A DNA stretch of 12,569 nt, from NCBI GenBank assembly GCA_030638765.1, contig DAOWDZ010000094.1, positions 1-12,569 on the forward strand, given 5' to 3'. Shown piece by piece: positions 6,291-12,569 of the stretch; positions within the stretch are counted from its first letter, which is position 1; every line of letters starts with the position of its first letter. The notes beneath the pieces are model-generated. The model saw nothing but the letters and a program-made list of their open reading frames with translations, did no database searches and was not told where the DNA came from. The stretch comes from Desulfocapsa sp. (GTDB lineage Bacteria > Desulfobacterota > Desulfobulbia > Desulfobulbales > Desulfocapsaceae). Position numbers and translations under genes: made by a program.

Positions 6291-8444
6291 CTAGAATTCT
6301 TCACCCTTCCAGCTATATTTAGTGATCTGTTTTCCCTCAAGATATTTACCGGAATATTCCTTTATAATTCCACTTTGAGCCAATAGATCACAGAGATTCT
6401 CATCAAGATGTTCATCATCCGACATAAATTTTATAATTCGCATGGCTTCAGATAATTTCTTTCCAACTTTGTAAGGTCTATCAGCAGCAGTAAGAGCTTC
6501 GAACACATCAGCCACTGCGAGAATTCTTGCAGGTAGTGAAATCTCATCTTTATTATTGCCCTTTGGATAGCCACTACCATCAAGTTTTTCATGGTGCATT
6601 CCTGCATACTCGGGAACAGACTTCCATTTCCTGGGAAATGGCAATTGTTCGAGCATCATAATGCTTACATCTACATGATGATTGATTAGCAATCGTTCTT
6701 CTTCAGTAAGAGTTCCACGACGAATGGAACAGCAGTCCACTTCATTCCGGTTGAGTAAAGGAAACGATTGTCCGCCTAGATTATAAGACATGGTAGAAGC
6801 GACCTCTTCCAGTCGAACCAGATCCTCCTCTGTCGTAAATTCGCTACCTTTATTAATGTTAGCAAGAAACCGTAAGGTTTCATCAAGATCAGTGTTATCA
6901 ATATCCGCTATCTGATCTTTTGGGTAAGCAGAGTCAGAACATTTTTTTCTCAACAGTTCGATTTCTCTTTCACGTTTCATGAGTTCTACACGTAACCGAA
7001 CTACCTCTATACGATCATAAACAGTCTCAAGTTTTGTGGCCTTATCTATGATGTATTCAGGGGTAGCAATCTTCCCCATATCATGCATCCATGCTGCTAT
7101 TGAAATTTCATCAGCTTGATCTTCAGAAAAGTGGGTTTTCGCAAAATAGCCACTATCAGCCCTGTTGATTTTATCAATCAACATATCAGTTAATGTTGCA
7201 ACCCGTTGAATATGATGTCCCGTATAGGGTGATTTTTCATCAATGGCAGCAGCAATGGATTTGATAAAAGATTTCAGCAAATCCTCCATATTCTGTACCA
7301 AGCGAACATTGTTCACAGCCACAGCGGCCTGGGAAGCAAGTCCGTGAACCATGGGAATATCTTCTTCAAGGAAGGGACAAACTTTTCGGGTAATTCCTTT
7401 TCGGGCATTCAGTAATTGAAGCACTCCAACGACTTCATCCTCATGATCCGTCATGGGAATGAGCAGCATAGATTGAGATCGAAAATTAAACAGGCCATCA
7501 AATTTCCTTGTGCCACTAAAGTCAAAACCCTCCTCATCATAAACGTCACTTATGTTGATAGTCTTGTTCTTAAGGGCACAATAAGCAGAGGCGTTAGAAT
7601 GGTTTTCCTGACCATCCTCGTGATATAAATTAATTTCAGGCCATTTTCCATCTCCAATTACCTTACTGTCAATATTCAACTTTTTATTCTGAACAACTGC
7701 AAACTGAAGGGCATTTTGATCTTCATTACATAGGTAAACCGTACAACCTTCAGCATAAGTATATTTCCTGGCCATTTCGGCAATCATTTGTAGAAGAGTC
7801 TGGATGTCTTTTTCTGCTGAAAGAGCCACACCAAGACGGGTGTATTTTTTAATACGATTAATAAGCCTGACATTAACCATTGCCACACTTGCTTGAGAGG
7901 CCAGCCCCTTAATTATTTCCGCAGCATTATCATTAAATCCACATTGCTCATTTCCATCAGCAGATCTGGCATTGAGCAACTGCAAGACCCCAATCACATC
8001 ATCTTGATTATCAAGCATTGGAACCAGAAGCATTGATCGAGATCGATAGCCAGACGCCTTGTCAAATTTTCTGGTATTAGAGAAGTCATAGCCTTCCTCA
8101 TTGTAAACATCACCGATGATGATGTTTTTCCCAACAAGAGCACAATGGGCTGAAACATTAGAATGATTTTCTGAACCGTCTTTATTGAAAAGTGGAATAC
8201 TTGACCATTCATTTTGTTTTGTATTACCAGTGTTATCTATTTCCAGATATTGATTCTGAACCACTGCGAAATCAAGGCATCCTTTCTCCTCATTGCAAAA
8301 ATAGAGTGTGCATCCCTCAGCATTGGTAAAATGTCTAGCCACACTGACTATCATTTCCAAAAGCTTATCAATATCCTTTTCACTGGATAAGGCCACACCA
8401 ACACGACACAATTCCTGCACTCCATTGGACGATTTATTTTCCAC
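6291..8444 (-). CDS. Tandem GAF-HD-GYP protein, probable c-di-GMP phosphodiesterase
   Basis: Soluble 717-residue regulator predicted to hydrolyse c-di-GMP. Two closely similar GAF domains (about 10-195 and 200-385) are followed by an HD-GYP domain (about 390-700). Metal-site candidates are H411 (His-x-x-Arg-Val), H454/D455 (HDMGK), H589 or H590, H617/H618 (HHEKLDGSGYP, which carries the GYP signature at 625-627), and D646 in AVADVFEALTA. Between the HDMGK segment and the third helix there are about 100 extra residues (470-576), starting with a charged, probably coiled-coil helix; ordinary HD-GYP domains have about 30 residues there in all. The GAF domains look like the phosphodiesterase/cyclase type that binds cyclic nucleotides (Asp-Val-Tyr, Gly-Tyr-Arg/Phe-Arg, QLLNAR), but the NKFDE signature is degenerate. 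The start is GTG with AAGGA 11 nt upstream (8456-8460). It is first in the left block, 85 nt ahead of the glycosyltransferase gene. Confidence 0.92.
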   Translation of the reverse strand: MENKSSNGVQELCRVGVALSSEKDIDKLLEMIVSVARHFTNAEGCTLYFCNEEKGCLDFAVVQNQYLEIDNTGNTKQNEWSSIPLFNKDGSENHSNVSAHCALVGKNIIIGDVYNEEGYDFSNTRKFDKASGYRSRSMLLVPMLDNQDDVIGVLQLLNARSADGNEQCGFNDNAAEIIKGLASQASVAMVNVRLINRIKKYTRLGVALSAEKDIQTLLQMIAEMARKYTYAEGCTVYLCNEDQNALQFAVVQNKKLNIDSKVIGDGKWPEINLYHEDGQENHSNASAYCALKNKTINISDVYDEEGFDFSGTRKFDGLFNFRSQSMLLIPMTDHEDEVVGVLQLLNARKGITRKVCPFLEEDIPMVHGLASQAAVAVNNVRLVQNMEDLLKSFIKSIAAAIDEKSPYTGHHIQRVATLTDMLIDKINRADSGYFAKTHFSEDQADEISIAAWMHDMGKIATPEYIIDKATKLETVYDRIEVVRLRVELMKREREIELLRKKCSDSAYPKDQIADIDNTDLDETLRFLANINKGSEFTTEEDLVRLEEVASTMSYNLGGQSFPLLNRNEVDCCSIRRGTLTEEERLLINHHVDVSIMMLEQLPFPRKWKSVPEYAGMHHEKLDGSGYPKGNNKDEISLPARILAVADVFEALTAADRPYKVGKKLSEAMRIIKFMSDDEHLDENLCDLLAQSGIIKEYSGKYLEGKQITKYSWKGEEF
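7290..8411 (-). repeat. Duplicated GAF domain within the HD-GYP gene
   Basis: Two copies about 188-189 residues apart share long near-identical stretches: GVALSSEKDID at 16 and GVALSAEKDIQ at 205, NHSNVSAHCAL at 93 and NHSNASAYCAL at 281, and VIGVLQLLNAR at 150 against VVGVLQLLNAR at 338. The resemblance is higher than usual for neighbouring GAF domains and indicates duplication within this gene lineage. Confidence 0.85.
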
Positions 8445-8690
8445 GAGTAATAGTTTCCTTTAAACGGTTTGATTCCTGCTGCTAAGACATTGTGACACAA
8501 CAGAAAAAAATAATAAATTTAAACGTAAATAAGTGTACTTCTCTGCATACTCAATTAATTCAATCATAATTTGATACTTTTTAACAGAAATACTACGAAA
8601 CAAACCAAAAGGAAGTGACAACTATCTTTAGGGAATTACCAGACACTGTCACGCAATTAAAACGGGGAAAAAATACAGCTATTTGCCGAA
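8445..8690. other. Intergenic gap between yifB and the GAF-HD-GYP gene
   Basis: This AT-rich gap separates the two minus-strand blocks and should hold the promoter of the left block. Only a weak candidate is visible on the minus strand: TTGAGT, a 17-nt spacer, then TATTTA, just before the T-rich stretch ahead of the GTG start. A short palindrome, gacactgtc, lies at 8642-8650. Downstream of yifB a T-run follows a poor stem, so no convincing terminator is present. Confidence 0.4.
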
Positions 8691-10211
8691 TCAGCCGTTC
8701 CGTCGATATTGAATAGCTTCAGCAACATGCGGCAACTCAATGGCTTTTTTGCCTTTCATGTCAGCAATAGTCCTGGCTATTTTCAGTATGCGATGATACC
8801 CCCTTGCAGAGAGCCCAAGCTTTTCAACACTACGCTCTAACAAGCGCATAGCCTTATCGTTAACCTTACAATATTGATCAATTTCTTTTGGGCCCATCTG
8901 GGCATTGCAATGAATTTTCCGGATATTTTGATAGCGGGTTTCCTGCAGCTTTCTGCAATCATCCACTCGTTTCTTGATCACTTGTGATGACTCTCCCTGC
9001 CGCTCGTCACTTATCTCCTTAAAAGGAACTGCCGCAACTTCAACATGCAGATCAATTCGATCAAGCAACGGCCCTGAAACCTTACTTGTATAGCGTTGAA
9101 TCTGTTGAAGTGTACATGTGCACTCTCTCACCTTATCTCCATAATAACCGCATGGGCAAGGATTTGAGGCAACAACAAGTACAAATCGAGCAGGAAACTG
9201 CAGTGTCTGACTGGCACGTGCAATGGAGACATCGCCCGCTTCCAAAGGCTGCCTCAGGACCTCTAAAACATGTTTCTTAAACTCAGGAAGTTCATCGAGA
9301 AACAAAACTCCATTATGAGCAAGAGACACCTCCCCGGGACGTGGGATTTGTCCACCACCAATAAGACCTGCATCAGAAATTGTGTGGTGAGGGGCTCGAA
9401 ATGGACGTACCGCAATCAGGGGGATATCACTGTTGAGTTTTCCAACAATGGAATAAATTTTAGTGGTTTCGAGTGCTTCGTCAAAGCTCATTGGTGGAAG
9501 AATTGTTGCAAGTCGCCTGGTGAGCATTGTTTTTCCAGAACCGGGTGGCCCTTTCAAGGAAATATTATGACCCCCCGAGGCTGCAATTTCAAAAGCACGT
9601 TTTACATGCTCCTGCCCCTTGACTTCCTGAAAATCAACATCATGAACGGCACTGCACATCAGCAGTTCTTCCTGATCAAGTGTTGTGGAATCAATGGTAT
9701 TTATACCAGCCAGAAATTCAACTGCCTGATGGAGACTATTCACAGCAATCACATCAATCCCTTTAACCACAGCGGCTTCAAGTTTATTGGCCTCAGGAAC
9801 TACAATCCCTTTCAATCCCTGCTCTCTAGCATTAAGCGTTATCGGCAAAACGCCAGGAACAGAACGAACAGAACCGTCGAGTGAAATTTCACCCAACACG
9901 GCATAGTCCTCTAAAGAATCGGGTTTAAAAAGCTCGTTGGCTGCAAGAATACCAAGAGCAATAGGAAGATCAAAAGCAGCACCGCCCTTCTTAATATCCG
10001 CGGGTGCAAGATTCACAGTTACACGCTTTGTCGGAAAGTCATATCCACTGTTTTTGATTGCTGCTCTGACACGTTCCTTACTTTCACGGACAGACCCATC
10101 AGGAAGACCAACCGTTATAAACATCGGTAGCCCAAGAGCAAGGTCAACTTCAACCATCACAGACAAACCATCCACGCCTATCACGGAACCACTATGGATT
10201 TTTGAAAGCAT
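8691..10211 (-). CDS. yifB: YifB/ComM family Mg-chelatase-like AAA+ ATPase
   Basis: A full-length (506-residue) YifB/ComM protein. ComM is a hexameric DNA helicase that promotes branch migration during natural transformation; the wider family is found in many bacteria not known to be competent. A Lon-protease-like N-terminal domain (about 20-165) precedes the AAA+ core, which has Walker A GPPGSGKT (221-228), Walker B VLFLDE (302-307) and the family stretch RPFRAPHHT (269-277). A four-cysteine cluster, C352, C354, C364 and C366, could bind zinc. The Mg-chelatase C-terminal domain (about 400-500) has Leu-Ser-Ala-Arg-Gly-Tyr-His-Arg (467-474). The ATG is preceded by AGGA at 10 nt. It lies 15 nt after trmN6, with the ribosome binding site overlapping the trmN6 end, so it is in the same operon. 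No competence or dprA gene is in view. Confidence 0.96.
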   Translation of the reverse strand: MLSKIHSGSVIGVDGLSVMVEVDLALGLPMFITVGLPDGSVRESKERVRAAIKNSGYDFPTKRVTVNLAPADIKKGGAAFDLPIALGILAANELFKPDSLEDYAVLGEISLDGSVRSVPGVLPITLNAREQGLKGIVVPEANKLEAAVVKGIDVIAVNSLHQAVEFLAGINTIDSTTLDQEELLMCSAVHDVDFQEVKGQEHVKRAFEIAASGGHNISLKGPPGSGKTMLTRRLATILPPMSFDEALETTKIYSIVGKLNSDIPLIAVRPFRAPHHTISDAGLIGGGQIPRPGEVSLAHNGVLFLDELPEFKKHVLEVLRQPLEAGDVSIARASQTLQFPARFVLVVASNPCPCGYYGDKVRECTCTLQQIQRYTSKVSGPLLDRIDLHVEVAAVPFKEISDERQGESSQVIKKRVDDCRKLQETRYQNIRKIHCNAQMGPKEIDQYCKVNDKAMRLLERSVEKLGLSARGYHRILKIARTIADMKGKKAIELPHVAEAIQYRRNG

Positions 10212-10226
10212 CAGTGTAACATCCTG

Positions 10227-10988
10227 TTAAATAGACATAATTGAGTTGGATACATACAATTTCTGCATTTCTTTGCTGTAATTACCATTCTTTTCTTCAT
10301 AGATATAGAAAGGAGGAAGAACATCAACACCTTCTCCGCCATTTTTGACAGCCTCAAACAAAAGCAGCCTGGCATTCATTACAGGATCTGGATAGGAAAA
10401 GACAAACTGCATTCTTTTTACAGCGAATTTCTGTTTTTTCAAGATATTAAGTATAATTCCAAGACCTTCTGCAGGATAGACCATATACATACGGCCTCTA
10501 TTTTTGACAGCCATTGTTGTAGCCGTAATTACATCAGAAAGAGTACAAGCTATTTGATGACGTGCTATCTGGGCTTCTTTATTGCCAGATATCCTCCCAC
10601 TTCCGATGGCATAAAACGGAGGATTACAGACAACGCTGGAAAAAGATTCCGGAGAAAAATACGTTTTAATTTTACAGAGATCTCCTTCGATCACCTGCAT
10701 TTTCTGTGTAAAATGATTGAGGCTGATATTTTCACGCGCAAGCCTGACAAGACCTTCCTGCAATTCAAAAGCGGTAAGAGATTCTATTGCCATCCCAAAT
10801 CTATAGAGAAGAATAAGACCAATAACACCACAACCAGCACAGAGATCTAGAACTTTCTCATTTTTACCAAGACGAACAAAATGGGCCAGAAGAATAGGAT
10901 CAATGGAAAACCGATAGCCATCCCTATGCTGCAAACAATGAAGCGCCCCATCAAACAGGGTATCATTTGTCCTTTCAGGCTCAGTCAA
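10227..10988 (-). CDS. trmN6: tRNA1(Val) adenine-37 N6-methyltransferase-like protein (TrmN6 family)
   Basis: S-adenosylmethionine-dependent methyltransferase, 253 residues, close to E. coli YfiC/TrmN (245), which makes m6A37 in one valine tRNA. Motif I is VLDLCAGCGVIG (46-57), the acidic end of strand 2 is E75 in AFELQ, and the catalytic NPPF is at 122-125 followed by Tyr. The N-terminus (LFDGALHCLQ then GYRFSIDPILLAHF) is typical of this family outside the enterobacteria. The start appears to be TTG inside the last codons of the DUF1015 gene, giving an 8-nt overlap and probably translational coupling. No in-frame ATG lies nearby, and the conserved LFDG segment requires a start at or near this point. 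Related NPPF methyltransferases act on other substrates, so the exact tRNA target is inferred. Confidence 0.88.
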   Translation of the reverse strand: MTEPERTNDTLFDGALHCLQHRDGYRFSIDPILLAHFVRLGKNEKVLDLCAGCGVIGLILLYRFGMAIESLTAFELQEGLVRLARENISLNHFTQKMQVIEGDLCKIKTYFSPESFSSVVCNPPFYAIGSGRISGNKEAQIARHQIACTLSDVITATTMAVKNRGRMYMVYPAEGLGIILNILKKQKFAVKRMQFVFSYPDPVMNARLLLFEAVKNGGEGVDVLPPFYIYEEKNGNYSKEMQKLYVSNSIMSI

Positions 10989-12357
10989 GTCGGTCTACAT
11001 CTTCCTCGGCAATGTGTTGATTGAAGAGGAGGCCAGTCATGATTTTTGGATAAAAATATGTGGATTTATGAGGCATAATAAGATTTTCATCAGCCACTTC
11101 TTTAACCTGTTTAACACGTGTTGGGTTCATAACAAAAAGTAGAGGCGTTTCAGATTCATTGGCATGACATCGTTTCACCGCCGCATCCATAGCTTCATCG
11201 GGATCACTGAAATAGTGAATCAAATTTTTATCTTCACAGCGTTGATGATCGAGCTCTAAAGCACCTTGAATAATAACATCAGAAAGCACAACAACATCCA
11301 GATCCTGTAGCTGATCAGGTTTATTTTTCAGCAACTCGGAGGCCTGATTTTTTTTAATAAGCAGAAAACAACGGTCTTCACCAGGGTGATAAAGTCCAAA
11401 GGTTGTAAGCTTTTCCGTTGTGTTTTGTTCACCTTCTTCCATTCTGGCAAATACTCCGCACAGCAACACTTCTCGAGCGCCACCTTTAATTTCTTCAAGT
11501 TCAAAAAAATCTGCCAACCGTTCTTTTAATTCATCGATGGACAGTTTCCCGGGCCAGTTGAGAAGACGGTGCGTTGGGAGAACAGAGAGCCCTGGATCTT
11601 CCATGGGACAAAGGTACATCATTATATGATTTGCAGGATCTTTATTGGTAAAATCAGGATTGCGTTCCTTTTCCATCTTTCTGTAGGCAAGCGCCGTGGT
11701 ATAACGATGATGCCCATCGGCAATATAGAGTGCTTTGTCCACAAAAAAGTCCTGAACCTGCATAATAACAGCACCATCTCTCACTCTGTATAAAGAATGC
11801 ACGCAGCCATCACCATCAACAATAATGCCCATTGGATCTTTTTCTTTTGATGTATCACGCAAATTCAGAACTCTGTTTTCTTCATCACTGTAGAGAGAAA
11901 AAATCTGGCTGAACTGGGCTTTAGTTGTGTCGAGCAAACGCAGACGATCACTGATAACAGATTCAAAGATCTCCTCATGGGGCTTAACCACTCCTTCACC
12001 GAACTCAGAAAGTTCGACAAGGGCAACAACACCTTTTCTTGTGAGCATTTTTCCGGAAGGATGCTTATACTTCACGGAATACACATATAATGCAGACTGT
12101 TTCTCACGTCTCAACACGTCCTGATCGAGCCATTTCTGGAAAGTATCAGCAACACACTGATACCTGGACTCAGAGCCGACTGTACCACCGGGATTTTTGG
12201 TAATATCAAGCTTGATCATTGAGTAGGGATTTTTGGCAGCATAGGATTCCACTGCATTTTCGCTAATAACATCATAGGGAGGAGTGACGATATCATCAAG
12301 ACTCCCTGCTTTTTCTACATTAAAAGATATGCCCTTGAATGGTGCGATAAAAGCCAT
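10981..12357 (-). CDS. DUF1015 family protein (ParB/sulfiredoxin-like DGHHR motif)
   Basis: A 458-residue member of the DUF1015 family (COG4198), whose function is not established. Family marks are MAFIAPFKGI at the start, PPYDV (26-30), Lys-Pro-His-Glu near 125-128 with DRLRLLDTT (137-145), ADGHHRYTTALAYR (213-226), and KSTYFYPK (431-438) with Thr-Gly-Leu. The Asp-Gly-His-His-Arg motif recalls ParB-like enzymes such as the free-serine kinases SerK and SbnI. In Bacteroidetes I recall the gene beside serC and serA. A role in serine metabolism is therefore a hypothesis only. I chose ATG 12357 because AAGGAG stands 9 nt before it and family proteins begin at this point; an in-frame TTG at 12384 would add nine residues but lacks support. 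The gene leads the operon with trmN6 and yifB. An eight-A run in the coding strand (Leu-Ile-Lys-Lys-Asn, near 11350) is noted but unremarkable in this AT-rich DNA. Confidence 0.92.
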   Translation of the reverse strand: MAFIAPFKGISFNVEKAGSLDDIVTPPYDVISENAVESYAAKNPYSMIKLDITKNPGGTVGSESRYQCVADTFQKWLDQDVLRREKQSALYVYSVKYKHPSGKMLTRKGVVALVELSEFGEGVVKPHEEIFESVISDRLRLLDTTKAQFSQIFSLYSDEENRVLNLRDTSKEKDPMGIIVDGDGCVHSLYRVRDGAVIMQVQDFFVDKALYIADGHHRYTTALAYRKMEKERNPDFTNKDPANHIMMYLCPMEDPGLSVLPTHRLLNWPGKLSIDELKERLADFFELEEIKGGAREVLLCGVFARMEEGEQNTTEKLTTFGLYHPGEDRCFLLIKKNQASELLKNKPDQLQDLDVVVLSDVIIQGALELDHQRCEDKNLIHYFSDPDEAMDAAVKRCHANESETPLLFVMNPTRVKQVKEVADENLIMPHKSTYFYPKIMTGLLFNQHIAEEDVDRLD

Positions 12358-12366
12358 GCTTAACGA

Positions 12367-12372
12367 CTCCTT
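12367..12372 (-). promoter_or_regulatory. Ribosome binding site that sets the DUF1015 start
   Basis: AAGGAG on the minus strand lies 9 nt upstream of ATG 12357. It falls inside the longer reading frame that begins with TTG at 12384, which argues for the ATG as the true start. Confidence 0.85.
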
Positions 12373-12424
12373 TTTTGCTTCCAAAAATTAGTTTTGAATA
12401 CTAAATACATGGTAACTCTTCATG

Positions 12425-12434
12425 ACATGCATGT
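12425..12434. repeat. Perfect 10-bp palindrome in the divergent intergenic region
   Basis: The sequence acatgcatgt reads the same on both strands. It lies in the predicted leader of the DUF1015 operon and just upstream of the promoter of the divergent gene, a reasonable place for a regulator to bind, but it is short enough to occur by chance. Confidence 0.3.
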
Positions 12435-12443
12435 AAGATGAGT

Positions 12444-12473
12444 TTAAATTAATAACATTTATAGTAATATAAT
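12444..12473 (+). promoter_or_regulatory. Possible promoter of the divergent plus-strand gene
   Basis: A perfect TATAAT occurs at 12468-12473, with a poor -35 element, TTAAAT, 18 nt upstream. RNA would start near 12480 and leave a leader of about 58 nt. The region is very AT-rich, so chance matches are likely. Confidence 0.4.
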
Positions 12474-12478
12474 TTCAA
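12449..12478 (-). promoter_or_regulatory. Possible promoter of the DUF1015-trmN6-yifB operon
   Basis: On the minus strand TTGAAA (12473-12478, five of six) is followed by an 18-nt spacer and TATTAA (12449-12454, four of six). It overlaps the candidate promoter of the divergent gene by most of its length, so the two could compete for polymerase. Confidence 0.35.
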
Positions 12479-12523
12479 GGATTACAGATCTCTTTATTCA
12501 TTATACAAGTATAAAGACGCTCT

Positions 12524-12529
12524 AAGGAG
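12524..12529 (+). promoter_or_regulatory. Ribosome binding site of the divergent gene
   Basis: AAGGAG lies 8 nt before ATG 12538 on the plus strand. The quality of this site is the main reason for calling a gene from so few codons. Confidence 0.75.
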
Positions 12530-12537
12530 AATCCAAT

Positions 12538-12569
12538 ATGTATGACATTTTCATAAAAACACATTTTGC
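12538..12569 (+). CDS. Start of a divergent gene, possibly a QueD/6-pyruvoyltetrahydropterin synthase-like protein
   Basis: Only ten full codons are in the window, reading MYDIFIKTHF, before the right edge. The ATG has a well-placed AAGGAG, a TATAAT lies upstream, and the gene diverges from the DUF1015 operon, so a real gene is likely. The opening hydrophobic strand followed by Lys-x-His-Phe resembles the N-terminus of the QueD (6-carboxytetrahydropterin synthase) family, where Ser/Ala-Ala-His of the zinc site comes next. Ten residues cannot prove this, and the product call is tentative. Confidence 0.5.
   Translation, partial: MYDIFIKTHF

Noticed and set aside
7994..8212. Minus-strand 72-codon frame inside the HD-GYP gene
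   Set aside because: It lies in another frame of the first GAF domain, which is clearly the coded protein; no independent start signal is visible.
8460..8567. Possible 35-residue peptide (MIELIEYAEKY...) on the minus strand between yifB and the HD-GYP gene
   Set aside because: It has an ATG and a stop but no ribosome binding site and no family resemblance, and it sits in AT-rich DNA where short frames arise by chance.
8660..8693. Possible rho-independent terminator after yifB
   Set aside because: The T-run is present, but the preceding stem is only about five pairs with wobbles and a long loop, too weak to call.
9270..9884. Plus-strand open frame of 204 codons opposite yifB
   Set aside because: It is fully antisense to a well-conserved AAA+ gene, has a low-complexity, cysteine-rich translation with no recognisable motif, and no ribosome binding site; it is a shadow of yifB codon use.
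11348..11356. Run of eight A in the coding strand of the DUF1015 gene as a second phase-variation site
   Set aside because: Short A/T runs are common in this AT-rich sequence and encode ordinary Lys-Lys-Asn; the family is not a surface-antigen type. Unlike the G9 run it is not compositionally unusual.

Overview
This looks like chromosomal DNA of a Gram-negative bacterium, most likely a deltaproteobacterial (Desulfobacterota, Desulfobulbales-like) organism. The reasons are an outer-membrane beta-barrel protein, a CHASE2-type adenylate cyclase next to a TPR/barrel protein, a DUF1015 protein in an operon with a tRNA methyltransferase and YifB, and AT-leaning composition. The taxon is inference from gene types. 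There are no RNA genes, insertion sequences, phage genes or CRISPR arrays.

Seven of the eight genes are on the minus strand, so transcription runs from the right end to the left. On the right, a housekeeping-type block reads DUF1015 protein (ATG at 12357), trmN6 (TTG start overlapping the DUF1015 stop) and yifB/comM (15 nt after trmN6). A divergent plus-strand gene begins at 12538 with a good ribosome binding site and runs off the right edge. The 180-bp region between the two has plausible promoters in both directions.

After a 245-nt gap comes a second block: a GAF-GAF-HD-GYP protein (probable c-di-GMP phosphodiesterase), a TPR-fused two-domain glycosyltransferase, a CHASE2 class III adenylate cyclase, and a TPR plus beta-barrel outer-membrane protein that runs off the left edge. 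A consensus-like promoter lies between the last two, so the barrel gene can also be expressed alone.

The most interesting gene is the glycosyltransferase. Both catalytic domains and the linker before them match, as I remember those sequences, the bifunctional glycosaminoglycan synthases of Pasteurella (hyaluronan and chondroitin synthases) and E. coli K4 (KfoC). Its conserved Trp-Gly-Gly-Glu-Asp motif is encoded across an uninterrupted run of nine G residues. A one-base slip either way gives a premature stop, the arrangement expected of a phase-variable surface-polysaccharide gene. With a cAMP synthase, a c-di-GMP hydrolase carrying phosphodiesterase-type GAF domains, and a TPR/barrel protein beside it, the left block could be a phase-variable, second-messenger-controlled surface polymer module. 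That assembly is a hypothesis; the individual domain assignments are much firmer.
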